Notes under the pieces: generated by a model
What the model saw: only the letters and a program-made list of their open reading frames with translations
Database searches by the model: none
Told to the model about the DNA's origin: nothing
In this document: one piece after another, positions 8,737 through 17,784 of the stretch
Layout of the letters: the number at the start of each line of letters is the position of its first letter
Position numbering within the stretch: the first letter of the stretch is position 1
Program-made: the position numbers and the translations under genes
NCBI RefSeq assembly: GCF_036763085.1
Contig: NZ_JBAIYU010000011.1
Location: 1-64,000 of the forward strand
From: JBAIYU01 sp036763085
GTDB taxonomy: Bacteria > Bacillota > Negativicutes > DSM-1736 > Dendrosporobacteraceae
Reading direction: 5' to 3'
DNA: 64,000 bases

Positions 8737-10611
8737 TCAACGACTGTTTCTGTTGTTTCTTCGCTTAGAGACTGTACTTTGTTTTTTATAGCGAGCATGA
8801 TCTGACATATTGAGCTGCTGCTTTGGAGGGCGAATTAGACATTTTGGTTCAAAACCGATTAAATCTTGGCGATTAGCTTTAATTAGAGCCTCATGTACCA
8901 ATTGATAATTTCTAGGATTTCTATATTGAATAAGCGCACGTTGGAGTTTTTTCTCATGAGGGTCTTTAGCAACATACACTTTTTCATTGGTGAGTGGGTT
9001 GATACCCGTATAATACATACAGGTGGATAGGCTGCCTGGAGTCGGTATAAAATCTTGTACTTGTTCGGGATGATATTTTAAATCACGAATAAATTCTGCT
9101 AATTCTACAGCCTCTTTTAACCCACACCCCGGATGACTAGACATAAAATAAGGTACTAAATATTGCTCTTTGCCTATAGCTTTATTTATTCTTTGATAGG
9201 CATTAGCAAATCTTAAATAGACATCTTTGCCAGACTTACCCATTAATTTAGTAACCTTTGGGGAAACATGTTCAGGTGCAATTTTTAATTGACCGCTTAC
9301 GTGATGCTGACATAGCTCCTGTAGAAACTCTTCATCTTTTGCTGTCATTAAGTAATCATAACGTAAGCCTGATCGAATAAATACTTTTTTGACTCCTGGT
9401 AATGTACGTAAAGTTCGCAAAAGAGAAAGGTAATCACTATGGTTAGTATCTAGATTTTTACAAGGTTCTGGAGCTAGACAATGACGTCCTTTACATGCTC
9501 CTCGTTCAGCCTGATGCTTGCAGGCTGGTATTCTAAAATTTGCAGTTGGACCGCCAACATCGTGAATATAACCTTTAAAGTCAGGCATGTTTATTAGAAT
9601 TTTAGCTTCATTTATTATAGATTCTTGGCTTCGGCTTTGGATAATTCGTCCTTGGTGGGAAACTATAGCGCAAAATGAACATCCACCAAAACACCCACGA
9701 TGGCTAACCAGACTAAATTTAACTTCTTGAATAGCTGGAACGCCACCGTCTTTTTCATAAATTGGATGATAGGTACGTTTATATGGTAAGTCATAGATTT
9801 CATCCATTTCAGCAGTAGTCAAAGGTAGCGCGGGTTTATTTTGTACAACATAATATTCGCCGTGATTTTGAACGAGCGTTTTGCCTCTAATTGGATCCTG
9901 TTCTTGGTATTGAATTTTAAAGGCTTCCGCGAATTTCTTTTTATCACTTTGAACATCAGAAAAGTCAGGGATTTCTGTATAATCCCAAATACTATCAAGA
10001 GAGGTTAATCGATAACATGTGCCTTGTACATCTCGAATATCTGATACAGCTATCCCACTTGCTAGCTGAAGAGATATTTCTTTGAGCTGTTTTTCACCCA
10101 TGCCATAAACCAAAATATCCGCTCTGCTATCAATTAAGATAGATCGGCGAACACTGTCTGACCAGTAATCATAATGTGCGAAACGTCGAAGACTAGCTTC
10201 AATTCCGCCAACAATTATTGGGATATTCTTCCATAGTTCGCGAATACGATTACAGTATACAATTGTAGCCCGGTCTGGGCGATAACCAGATTTGCCGCCA
10301 GCCGAATAATCATCATTACTCCGGAATTTTTTAGCCGCAGTAAATTTATTCAGCATTGAATCTAGGTTGCCTGCTGAAACTAAAACGCCTAAACGCGGCT
10401 TACCTAGTCTTTTGAAATCAGCAGTTGTGCGCCAATCCGGTTGAGCGATAATTCCTACTTTAAAGCCTAATTTTTCTAAAAGTCGGCATATTATAGCTGG
10501 TCCAAAACTTGGATGGTCGACATAAGCATCACCACTTATAAAAAGGAAATCTAACTGTTCCCATCCACGGGCTTGCATATCTTCTTTACTTATTGGCAAA
10601 AAATGTTCCAT
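8737..10611 (-). CDS. YgiQ-family radical SAM protein
   Basis: A 624-aa YgiQ-type protein of unknown biochemical role. The N-terminal half resembles a cobalamin-binding-like fold. The radical-SAM cluster motif is Cys307-x3-Cys311-x2-Cys314 in RGCFGGCSFC. Further conserved blocks are HDVGGPTANFR, the extra-cysteine segment CKHQAERGACKGRHCLAPEPC, and APEHVSPKV. It starts at ATG 10611 with GGAG upstream and lies 15 nt downstream of rodZ, so it is likely in the same transcript. Length and motif order match the family. Confidence 0.88.
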   Translation of the reverse strand: MEHFLPISKEDMQARGWEQLDFLFISGDAYVDHPSFGPAIICRLLEKLGFKVGIIAQPDWRTTADFKRLGKPRLGVLVSAGNLDSMLNKFTAAKKFRSNDDYSAGGKSGYRPDRATIVYCNRIRELWKNIPIIVGGIEASLRRFAHYDYWSDSVRRSILIDSRADILVYGMGEKQLKEISLQLASGIAVSDIRDVQGTCYRLTSLDSIWDYTEIPDFSDVQSDKKKFAEAFKIQYQEQDPIRGKTLVQNHGEYYVVQNKPALPLTTAEMDEIYDLPYKRTYHPIYEKDGGVPAIQEVKFSLVSHRGCFGGCSFCAIVSHQGRIIQSRSQESIINEAKILINMPDFKGYIHDVGGPTANFRIPACKHQAERGACKGRHCLAPEPCKNLDTNHSDYLSLLRTLRTLPGVKKVFIRSGLRYDYLMTAKDEEFLQELCQHHVSGQLKIAPEHVSPKVTKLMGKSGKDVYLRFANAYQRINKAIGKEQYLVPYFMSSHPGCGLKEAVELAEFIRDLKYHPEQVQDFIPTPGSLSTCMYYTGINPLTNEKVYVAKDPHEKKLQRALIQYRNPRNYQLVHEALIKANRQDLIGFEPKCLIRPPKQQLNMSDHARYKKQSTVSKRRNNRNSR

Positions 10612-10626
10612 AGTTTCTCCTGCTGG

Positions 10627-11397
10627 TTACTGTTTCGATTGATTGGCCGCAAATGATTTTACAATTACATCGCCTTTATTTCCGAGTTTTCCTAGTGATT
10701 GACCATTATGTATAATTTCTACACCGCCTGCATTACCAACTTTTACCACTAGACTCTTATCTGCTTCCCAAGTGAATGAATCGTTTTTTGATGGAATTCC
10801 TTCGTAGATTTCTTTCCCGTCTGCAACAACCTGTGTCCAGCATTCTTCATTATATTTCGCGGTTACTGAAATTGGTTTCGACTGCGGAGTGACAGATTTC
10901 GCTGGAGTCGGAGTAGGCGCTGCTTGTGATGAAGGAGGTAAAGTTGAATTTTGGTTTTGTGAAGGTTGTTGAGGTACTTGTTGAGGGGTGGTTTGCTTTG
11001 ATGCGCTAATCCACCAAATAACTCCAGCAATTGCTGCTATTGCAAGGCCTAGTAAAATCCATTTAGTGTTGTTACTCTTATGTTCAGGATCTTCTTGAGT
11101 ACTTGCTGGCGTACTAACAATTTCTGTGGCCGTGGCAGCCGCTTGCGGCGCCACCTGTAGATTTGAGTTATTTTGCTGACGATATAGTTCAACAATGTTT
11201 GGACCGCTTAATCCCAAATAATTAGCATAATTGCGTATAAAGCCTTTTACATAAACTTCACCGGGAATTACTTTGAAATCGTTTGCTTCAATAGCACTTA
11301 AATATAGAGCCCGTATGCTTGTTGCAGCCTCTATATCCTTAATTGATAAGCCCTTTTTTTCGCGTTCAGTGCGCAAAACATCCCCTACTGACTGCAT
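10627..11397 (-). CDS. rodZ: RodZ-like cytoskeletal/cell-shape protein
   Basis: A 256-aa bitopic membrane protein. A helix-turn-helix domain of the RodZ type fills residues 4-70 (GDVLRTEREKKGLSIKDIE). A single transmembrane helix is at 113-131, followed by a Pro/Gln/Thr-rich linker (135-172) and a C-terminal DUF4115-like domain. RodZ links MreB filaments to the elongation machinery in rod-shaped cells. It starts at ATG 11397 with GGGAGGT. In B. subtilis the equivalent gene (ymfM) also lies between spoIIIE and recA. Confidence 0.88.
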   Translation of the reverse strand: MQSVGDVLRTEREKKGLSIKDIEAATSIRALYLSAIEANDFKVIPGEVYVKGFIRNYANYLGLSGPNIVELYRQQNNSNLQVAPQAAATATEIVSTPASTQEDPEHKSNNTKWILLGLAIAAIAGVIWWISASKQTTPQQVPQQPSQNQNSTLPPSSQAAPTPTPAKSVTPQSKPISVTAKYNEECWTQVVADGKEIYEGIPSKNDSFTWEADKSLVVKVGNAGGVEIIHNGQSLGKLGNKGDVIVKSFAANQSKQ

Positions 11398-11402
11398 AAG
11401 TT

Positions 11403-12446
11403 CTACCTCCCAGTTTTACGTAAATAATTTATAATCTTATTCGCTGCCTCATTCAAATTATTTGAACAAACTACTAAATCAAATTCATCATCATTTTGTT
11501 TTTCATATCCATACAGAGGGTCATAGTATTCATTTATTAGTGTCAACGCACATTGTCGTATATTTCCGGATTCTAAGTAATTAAGAAGCTGTTTTGTTTT
11601 TTTTACACCTAAGCGCTTACTTAAAGAGTTTATGCAATCTGCAATGGATTGGGTATTTTGCATATTAAGGTGAAAATATTCATTAATTAATCGTTCAGCT
11701 CGAATCTCTAAATCTGCATAAATCAAGATACGTTTAGCAGATTTCATTGCATTATAAAGGATGTCAGGGATATAGACATTACCAACTCGTTTGCTTTCTG
11801 ACTCTAAAATAATATAATGGCTATTATTTAATTGTTCTAGCTCATTAAGAAGTAAAGAATCAAAACTTTGAGCACTAGCTGGCTGTCCGAGACCAATTTG
11901 ACCAAAAATTGAACCACGGTGATTAGCTAATTGTTCAATATCAATTATAGGTTCATTTATTTTTTTTAAAAGATTGAGAATATTAGTTTTGCCAACACCA
12001 GTTGATCCGCAAAGAACATAGATCTCTGGTTTTATTTTAAAACTAGCCAATTGTTTTAAAACGTAATTACGATATTCTTTATATCCACCAATTAATTGAT
12101 AGGATTTTATTCCCATTATTGCGAGTATACTTACTATTGATTTTGACCTCATCCCACCACGCCAGCAATAAATTATTAGCCTTTTGCCCATTTTATAATG
12201 GGATTGTATTTGTCTAATAATATCAGGGAGTTTAGTGGAAACAATCTCTAATCCTTTGTCTTTAGCCTCTTCACTACCAATATTTTTATATATTGTACCG
12301 ACTAAAGCACGTTCTTCGTCAGAAAATATTGGAATGTTAACTGAATTAGGGATATGACCTTTTAAATACTCTGAAGGAGATCTTACATCAATATAAATTG
12401 GATTATCAAAAGTTTTACTACTTTCAAAGTCAACAGTTTTATGCAT
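11403..12446 (-). CDS. mnmH: tRNA 2-selenouridine synthase MnmH (SelU)
   Basis: A 347-aa protein with an N-terminal rhodanese domain and a P-loop domain. It converts 2-thiouridine at the wobble base of some tRNAs to 2-selenouridine through a geranylated intermediate, using selenophosphate. The rhodanese catalytic cysteine is Cys94 in YCWRGGMRS. The P-loop GSTGVGKT is at 147-154. It starts at ATG 12446; the ribosome-binding site is weak. It lies 5 nt upstream of rodZ. Selenophosphate synthetase (selD) is not in the window. Confidence 0.9.
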   Translation of the reverse strand: MHKTVDFESSKTFDNPIYIDVRSPSEYLKGHIPNSVNIPIFSDEERALVGTIYKNIGSEEAKDKGLEIVSTKLPDIIRQIQSHYKMGKRLIIYCWRGGMRSKSIVSILAIMGIKSYQLIGGYKEYRNYVLKQLASFKIKPEIYVLCGSTGVGKTNILNLLKKINEPIIDIEQLANHRGSIFGQIGLGQPASAQSFDSLLLNELEQLNNSHYIILESESKRVGNVYIPDILYNAMKSAKRILIYADLEIRAERLINEYFHLNMQNTQSIADCINSLSKRLGVKKTKQLLNYLESGNIRQCALTLINEYYDPLYGYEKQNDDEFDLVVCSNNLNEAANKIINYLRKTGR

Positions 12447-12511
12447 TTTTCACCAAACCGAAATTTATTATGTTTAATCTATTTTACCCATTAAATACTA
12501 ACTGATATAAG

Positions 12512-14689
12512 CTATTTTTTGAAATAACTATTATTTACCTGTTCTGAAGTCATTAAAATATCCCGCGCTTTGCTGCCGATGTTTGGCCCAACAATTCTCA
12601 TTTCCTCCATAGTATCAATAAGCCTCGCTGCTCGTGTATAACCAATACGGAATTTTCTTTGAAGCATAGATACCGAAGCTTGTCCAGTTTCCAGTACCAT
12701 ATTCACTGCTGTCTCAAGAAGTTCGTCTTCATATTTTTGCTGATTTTGATTTTCTTCTGATGCGGATTCGTAGTCACCAGTAGTAATTTCATTGTTGTAA
12801 TCAGGATTTGCCTGGGTTTTTAAAAAAGCAATCAGATCTTCAACTTCATTATCAGCAATAAATGCGCCTTGAACTCGAAGTGGTTTTGGTGCACCTACAG
12901 GGTAATATAGCATGTCACCTTTTCCAAGTAATTTTTCAGCACCAGTCATATCTAGTATTGTTCTAGAATCGATCTGTGAAGAAACTGCGAATGAGATTCT
13001 AGAAGGTACATTAGCCTTTATTGTACCGGTAATAACATCAACAGATGGACGCTGAGTTGCTAAAACTAAGTGAATTCCAGCTGCTCTAGCTTTTTGGGCT
13101 AGACGGCAAATTGCGTCCTCGACATCGACAGGAGCTACCATCATTAAATCCGCAAGCTCGTCAATTATAACCACTATTGATGGAAGTTTGCAGTCATCAA
13201 TAGTCTGATTATATCTACCTATATCGCGGACTCCAGCCTCTGCAAAAACAGCATAGCGGCGCTCCATCTCATGGACAGCCCAATTTAAAGCGGCCGCAGC
13301 TTTTTTTGAATCTGTAACGACAGGTGCCATAAGATGAGGAATTCCGTTAAAATTCGAAAGCTCAACCATTTTAGGATCAATTAAGACAAATTTAACCTCA
13401 TCAGGAGTTGCCTTAAACAATATACTCGTAATCAAAGTATTTATACATACACTTTTTCCTGATCCAGTGGCGCCTGCTACAAGTAAATGCGGCATTTTCG
13501 CAAGGTCAGCTACGATAGGCTGACCAGCAATATCCTTACCTAAAGCTACTGTTAGTTTTGATGAAGCATCTTGAAATACACTGCTCTCAAGGACTTCTCT
13601 CAGTTGTACACCAGAAAGTTCTTTATTTGGAACTTCTATTCCAATAGCAGCTTTTCCGGGAATTGGAGCTTCAATTCGTATGCCTGGTGCCGCGAGTTTA
13701 AGGGCAATATCATCAGCTAAATTGACAATTTTACTTACCTTAACTCCTGGAGCTGGTTCTAGTTCATAGCGAGTAACAGATGGCCCGTTGCAGGCGTTGA
13801 TTATTTTTGCACTAACGTTAAAGTTGTCTAATGTTTCTTCAAGCACTCTGGCATTATCATTTATTTCCTTTGATAATTTAGGTTGCTTCCCCTTACTAGG
13901 TTTACTCAGCAAAGATATGGGGGGGAGTTTATACACTAGCGAGTGGCTATCTTCTTTGTCGGTTGAAGTTGTTTCACTGATACTTATATTTTTTACTGGA
14001 GCATTTGGCATTTCGTCTAGGCTGGCATCAGAAGAAACCTTTTGTTTTTGCTTATTTCTATCTCGCTCTTGATTATAAAAAAAGGACTGTCTGCCGCTAG
14101 TATCGGCTTCATTTTCTGTAGATTCGACTAACAAACTTTCGCGTGTTGAAGCTATGGTTTCTCTAGCTGATTGAATACTTTCCATGGCATGATGTTTAGC
14201 TTTGAGCAAACCTGATGTCAGTGACCATGTTGTTGCCATTATAAAAGAGCAAACTGATAGCGCAAATAATATAATGATTGATCCATCAAAGCCGAAAAGT
14301 TTTCTAAGAGCGAAAAGAACAAACCCACCAGTAAATCCACCGCCCAATAATAAGCTTTCGGGTAAAATTTCTTTACCTTGTGAAATAGTAAAATGATGAA
14401 ATATAGCTAGTATTAATATGTACAATAGGGCTATTCCCCAAAACTTTATCGAATATACTATAACTTTTCTTGTTATGATATACCGTAAGCCAATAGCAAT
14501 GACTATAGTAGGTACTACTATAGCCCCGATTCCGAATAGATATTTCTGTGTTTTTGCGATAAATATTCCGACCGGTCCTGCGTTAAAGCCTAACAAACTT
14601 ACTAATGATATTATACCTACAGTTATTAAGGTAATTCCGAGCAGTTCGTATTTAAGTTCTGGTGTCAATTCTGATAAAAACTTAGGCAA
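12512..14689 (-). CDS. ftsK: FtsK/SpoIIIE DNA translocase
   Basis: A 725-aa DNA pump for chromosome segregation at the division or sporulation septum. Four to five N-terminal membrane helices (about 14-160) are followed by a charged linker, an alpha/beta motor with Walker A GATGSGKSV (406-414) and Walker B VVIIDELADLM, and a C-terminal winged-helix gamma domain that reads polar DNA motifs (VSMLQRKFRIGYTRAARLID). I choose TTG 14689 because AGGTGG lies 6-7 nt upstream; the nearby ATG at 14694 is out of frame. Position after ylzJ matches B. subtilis spoIIIE. Whether it serves as FtsK or SpoIIIE cannot be read. Confidence 0.93.
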   Translation of the reverse strand: MPKFLSELTPELKYELLGITLITVGIISLVSLLGFNAGPVGIFIAKTQKYLFGIGAIVVPTIVIAIGLRYIITRKVIVYSIKFWGIALLYILILAIFHHFTISQGKEILPESLLLGGGFTGGFVLFALRKLFGFDGSIIILFALSVCSFIMATTWSLTSGLLKAKHHAMESIQSARETIASTRESLLVESTENEADTSGRQSFFYNQERDRNKQKQKVSSDASLDEMPNAPVKNISISETTSTDKEDSHSLVYKLPPISLLSKPSKGKQPKLSKEINDNARVLEETLDNFNVSAKIINACNGPSVTRYELEPAPGVKVSKIVNLADDIALKLAAPGIRIEAPIPGKAAIGIEVPNKELSGVQLREVLESSVFQDASSKLTVALGKDIAGQPIVADLAKMPHLLVAGATGSGKSVCINTLITSILFKATPDEVKFVLIDPKMVELSNFNGIPHLMAPVVTDSKKAAAALNWAVHEMERRYAVFAEAGVRDIGRYNQTIDDCKLPSIVVIIDELADLMMVAPVDVEDAICRLAQKARAAGIHLVLATQRPSVDVITGTIKANVPSRISFAVSSQIDSRTILDMTGAEKLLGKGDMLYYPVGAPKPLRVQGAFIADNEVEDLIAFLKTQANPDYNNEITTGDYESASEENQNQQKYEDELLETAVNMVLETGQASVSMLQRKFRIGYTRAARLIDTMEEMRIVGPNIGSKARDILMTSEQVNNSYFKK

Positions 14690-14738
14690 TTCATACCACC
14701 TCTAAAAATCTTTTCTACATATCGACACAAAATCCTTT

Positions 14739-14768
14739 ATTATAATGAGGCCTAAAAATAACAAACAA
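14739..14768 (-). promoter_or_regulatory. Possible ftsK promoter
   Basis: On the minus strand TTGTTT (14763-14768) and TATAAT (14739-14744) are spaced by 18 nt. The -35 lies within the terminator arm of the preceding transcript. The -10 is perfect and the -35 is 4/6. Confidence 0.5.
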
Positions 14769-14803
14769 GCACTTTCGCGGTTGGAAGTGCTTGTTTGTTA
14801 TTT
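14756..14803 (-). terminator. Long-stem terminator after ylzJ
   Basis: A perfect 19-bp inverted repeat (14756-14774 with 14785-14803) and a 10-nt loop. The minus-strand 3' arm ends in TTT with further T residues. It separates tepA-ylzJ from ftsK. Confidence 0.85.
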
Positions 14804-14818
14804 AAAAATCGGGATATT

Positions 14819-15034
14819 CTAAATTTGCTTGAAGTTAATAACCATTCCAGGTTGTATCTCATTTCGTAAAAAATCATGAGGATTCGTAGAAAGAAGTCGA
14901 ATAATCCGACACTGCTCATTCGATGTTTTTTCCACAATTAGACGAATTCCTTCATAATCAACTTCCTCGTAATTAGGCGAAAAATCATCTGGTGGAAAAA
15001 CAGCTTCTAGTGGCATAACTGTCCACAGTATCAT
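14819..15034 (-). CDS. ylzJ: YlzJ-like protein
   Basis: A 71-aa protein of the YlzJ-like family (starts MILWTVMPLEAVFPPDD). Its function is unknown. It begins at ATG 15034, whose A is the last base of the tepA stop codon (TAATG), implying translational coupling. In B. subtilis ylzJ also lies between tepA and spoIIIE. That conserved position is the main reason to treat this short frame as a real gene. Confidence 0.85.
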   Translation of the reverse strand: MILWTVMPLEAVFPPDDFSPNYEEVDYEGIRLIVEKTSNEQCRIIRLLSTNPHDFLRNEIQPGMVINFKQI

Positions 15035-15819
15035 TACTGCTTCAGCCCCTTTGGTTCCTTCTTAGCTTGTATGAGTTGTTGAAGTTTATCCATAGCTTGA
15101 GAGACGCCGCCTATTTCATTAATTAAACCATAATGAACAGCGTCTTTTCCTACTACTGAAGTGCCAATATCCCTCGACAATTCACCAGTCTTATAAAGAA
15201 GTTCTTTCCATTTCTTTTCAGTAATGCGAGAATGAGAAACAACAAATTTATTAACTCTTTCCTGCATTTTTTCCAAATAATCAAAGGAGCTTTGAGCACC
15301 AATGACAAGCCCAGTTAAGCGGATTGGATGAATTGTCATAGTTGCACTTTCCACTATGAATGAGTGTGTCGCAGAAACAGCTATAGGCGCACCAATACTA
15401 TGGCCACCACCTAGAACAATAGACACAGTAGGTTTTGACATACTTGCAAGCATTTCAGCAATAGCTAAGCCAGCTTCGACGTCCCCGCCAACTGTATTAA
15501 GAAGCAACATTACGCCTTCTATTTCAGGATTTTGCTCAATAGCAACAAGTTGAGGCATGATATGCTCATACTTAGTAGTTTTGTTTTGCGGTGGGAGTAC
15601 CATGTGGCCTTCAATTTGTCCTATAATTGTCATTACATGTATATTGGTTTTAGCAGTTGGCACATCAGTTGTACCTAATTCTTGAATATTTTCAACAACA
15701 GTTGATTTTTTAGCCTGTCTTGATTTTTTAGGAACATCAGTAGGCTGCTCTCCAGGTGCCTGAGGATTCTCGGGATTTACGCTAGGTGGTGCGACAACTG
15801 GATTATCGTTATAGATCAT
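15034..15819 (-). CDS. tepA: ClpP-like serine peptidase, TepA family
   Basis: A 261-aa ClpP/crotonase-fold protein. An N-terminal extension of ~55 residues is rich in Pro, Gln and Lys. The catalytic serine is Ser141 in GGGHSIGA and the histidine is His164 in MTIHPI. TepA of B. subtilis was described as a translocation-enhancing protein and has been linked to spore small acid-soluble protein degradation. It starts at ATG 15819 with GGAGGG. Gene order rnj-tepA-ylzJ-ftsK is the same as in B. subtilis. Confidence 0.87.
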   Translation of the reverse strand: MIYNDNPVVAPPSVNPENPQAPGEQPTDVPKKSRQAKKSTVVENIQELGTTDVPTAKTNIHVMTIIGQIEGHMVLPPQNKTTKYEHIMPQLVAIEQNPEIEGVMLLLNTVGGDVEAGLAIAEMLASMSKPTVSIVLGGGHSIGAPIAVSATHSFIVESATMTIHPIRLTGLVIGAQSSFDYLEKMQERVNKFVVSHSRITEKKWKELLYKTGELSRDIGTSVVGKDAVHYGLINEIGGVSQAMDKLQQLIQAKKEPKGLKQ

Positions 15820-15898
15820 TCTTGAAGTCCCTCCAACATTAGTCTTTATTTATAGTATTGACTTTGTTGGAAGTTTCATACCGTTTTTCAAAAGTAAA

Positions 15899-15920
15899 AA
15901 ATCGAGCTAAAACTCGATTT
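15899..15920 (-). terminator. Terminator of the RNase J gene
   Basis: AAATCGAG/CTCGATTT stem with a 6-nt loop, followed by T residues on the minus strand. The RNase J stop codon overlaps the stem. Confidence 0.8.
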
Positions 15921-17583
15921 ATACTTCCATGATAATTGGCAATATCATCGGGCGGCGGCGCGTTCGCTCATAGAGGTACTTACTCAAACAATCACGTAAG
16001 TTTGACTTTATTGCAGCCCATTCAGTTATATTATTAAGCTCACACTTTTCCAGTGCTTGGATTATTCTCTCTTTAGCATCTTCCATAAGTTGTTCTGATT
16101 CCCGTACATAAACAAAACCTCTAGAAACAATATCTGGTCCAGCCAAGACAGAGCCGCTTTGCTTATCCATTGTTACAACAATAATTAAAATTCCATCGTG
16201 TGACAGTAGACGCCGATCTCGGAGTACTATATTACCAACATCACCTACGCCCAAACCATCTACTAGTACGTTTCCCGCACTAACTTTCCCTGAGATGGTG
16301 CCTTTTTCTTGAGTGAATTCTAGAACATGACCGTTTTCAGCAATGAAGATGTTTTCTCTTGGCAGCCCTAAGTCATTAGCTAATTGAGCGTGTTTTTTTA
16401 AGTGACGGTATTCACCATGCACCGGAATAAAAAATTTAGGCCTAACTAAATTATGTATTAATTTGAGTTCTTCTTGACTTGCGTGACCGGAGACATGGAC
16501 ACCTGACGCTCTCTCATAGACTACTTCAGCACCTTGGCGAAGTAGGAAATCGATAGTACGCGAAACCAGTTTTTCATTCCCAGGAATTGGGGTAGCTGAA
16601 ATTATTACCGTATCACCAGGGGTAATCTCAACCTTGCGATGGTCGGACAAAGCTATTCTAGTTAAAGCCGACATAGGTTCACCCTGGCTGCCTGTTGTTA
16701 CTATAACTATGCCTGAGGGGGGATAGTTATTAATATCATTAACATCGATTAACATGCCTTCGGGTATAGATAAGTAACCAAGTTCTAATGCTATATTTAC
16801 TACATTCACCATACTGCGACCGAGAATTGCTATTTTACGCTTATATTTGCAAGCAGTATCTATAACCTGCTGTATACGATGAATATTTGAAGAAAACGTC
16901 GCTATTATAATACGTTCTCGAGCATTGCGAAACGTTTCATCAAAAGTTACTCCAACAGACCTTTCACTTAAGGTATAGCCGGGATGTTCAGCATTAGTGC
17001 TATCTGCGAGCAGCAAAAGTACGCCTTGATCACCTAATTCCGCAAACTTATGAAAATCTGTTACTTTGGAGTCGACTGGGGTTTGATCAAGCTTGAAATC
17101 ACCCGTATGAACAATTGTCCCAATCGGGGTTTTAATAAAGATACCAACTGCATCAGCTATACTATGGCTAACATGAATAAAGCCTACATTAAATGAAGCG
17201 ATATCAATGCTATTTCCTGGGGCTAAAGGAAACAGATTATCTGAGGATATTTTGTTTTCTTTTAGCCGTCCTGCTAATATCCCTAGAGTCAAATTAGTTC
17301 CATATACAGGTACATCCAGTTGTTTTAACACATAAGGAAGAGCGCCGATGTGGTCCTCATGGCCGTGAGTAAGTACAATGGCCTTAACTAAATCTTTATT
17401 TTCAAGTAAGTAAGTAATATCCGGTATAACTAAGTCTATACCAAGCATATCATCATCAGGAAACATTAAACCACAGTCAATGACAATTATATCGTCTCCA
17501 TATCGGATAACCGTCATATTTTTGCCAATCTCCCCTAAGCCTCCTAAAGGGATAATCTGAACTTTGTGTTGTTGTTTGGACAA
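15919..17583 (-). CDS. rnj: Ribonuclease J
   Basis: A 554-aa metallo-beta-lactamase/beta-CASP ribonuclease with 5'-exonuclease and endonuclease activity in mRNA decay and RNA maturation. The metal-binding HxHxDH motif is at 73-78 (HGHEDH), with further blocks HVSHS and VHVSGHASQEEL. The open frame begins at GTG 17595, but that codon overlaps the GGAGGT ribosome-binding site. TTG 17583, 11-12 nt after the site, gives the usual N-terminus. It is followed by tepA, as rnjB is in B. subtilis. A long hairpin separates it from dapA upstream. Confidence 0.92.
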   Translation of the reverse strand: MSKQQHKVQIIPLGGLGEIGKNMTVIRYGDDIIVIDCGLMFPDDDMLGIDLVIPDITYLLENKDLVKAIVLTHGHEDHIGALPYVLKQLDVPVYGTNLTLGILAGRLKENKISSDNLFPLAPGNSIDIASFNVGFIHVSHSIADAVGIFIKTPIGTIVHTGDFKLDQTPVDSKVTDFHKFAELGDQGVLLLLADSTNAEHPGYTLSERSVGVTFDETFRNARERIIIATFSSNIHRIQQVIDTACKYKRKIAILGRSMVNVVNIALELGYLSIPEGMLIDVNDINNYPPSGIVIVTTGSQGEPMSALTRIALSDHRKVEITPGDTVIISATPIPGNEKLVSRTIDFLLRQGAEVVYERASGVHVSGHASQEELKLIHNLVRPKFFIPVHGEYRHLKKHAQLANDLGLPRENIFIAENGHVLEFTQEKGTISGKVSAGNVLVDGLGVGDVGNIVLRDRRLLSHDGILIIVVTMDKQSGSVLAGPDIVSRGFVYVRESEQLMEDAKERIIQALEKCELNNITEWAAIKSNLRDCLSKYLYERTRRRPMILPIIMEV

Positions 17584-17720
17584 AAAAAAGTACACCTCCA
17601 GCTACTGTGAATGAAGTATATTTAACTAGTACTCTTAGATAAGTTTTAACCAGCCGTTCTTACACCTTGTACCTATTATATCTTATTAACATTGTTACAA
17701 CAAGTCGAAACAAAGAACGC

Positions 17721-17784
17721 CATATAATGAATCAAAAAATAGCCCATCTAAAAAAAGATGGACTATTTTTTGATTCATTATATG
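17721..17784. terminator. Long palindromic terminator after dapA
   Basis: Outer arms 17721-17742 and 17763-17784 are a perfect 22-bp inverted repeat. After one mismatch an inner 6-bp stem (17744-17749 with 17756-17761) closes on an A-rich loop. Read from either strand, the inner hairpin is followed by a CTATTTTTT tract, so it can terminate in both directions. The dapA stop codon is inside it. Confidence 0.85.

Noticed and set aside
14752..14937. 61-aa minus-strand frame overlapping ylzJ
   Set aside because: Starts inside ylzJ in another frame and ends in the terminator hairpin; YlzJ homology supports the other frame.
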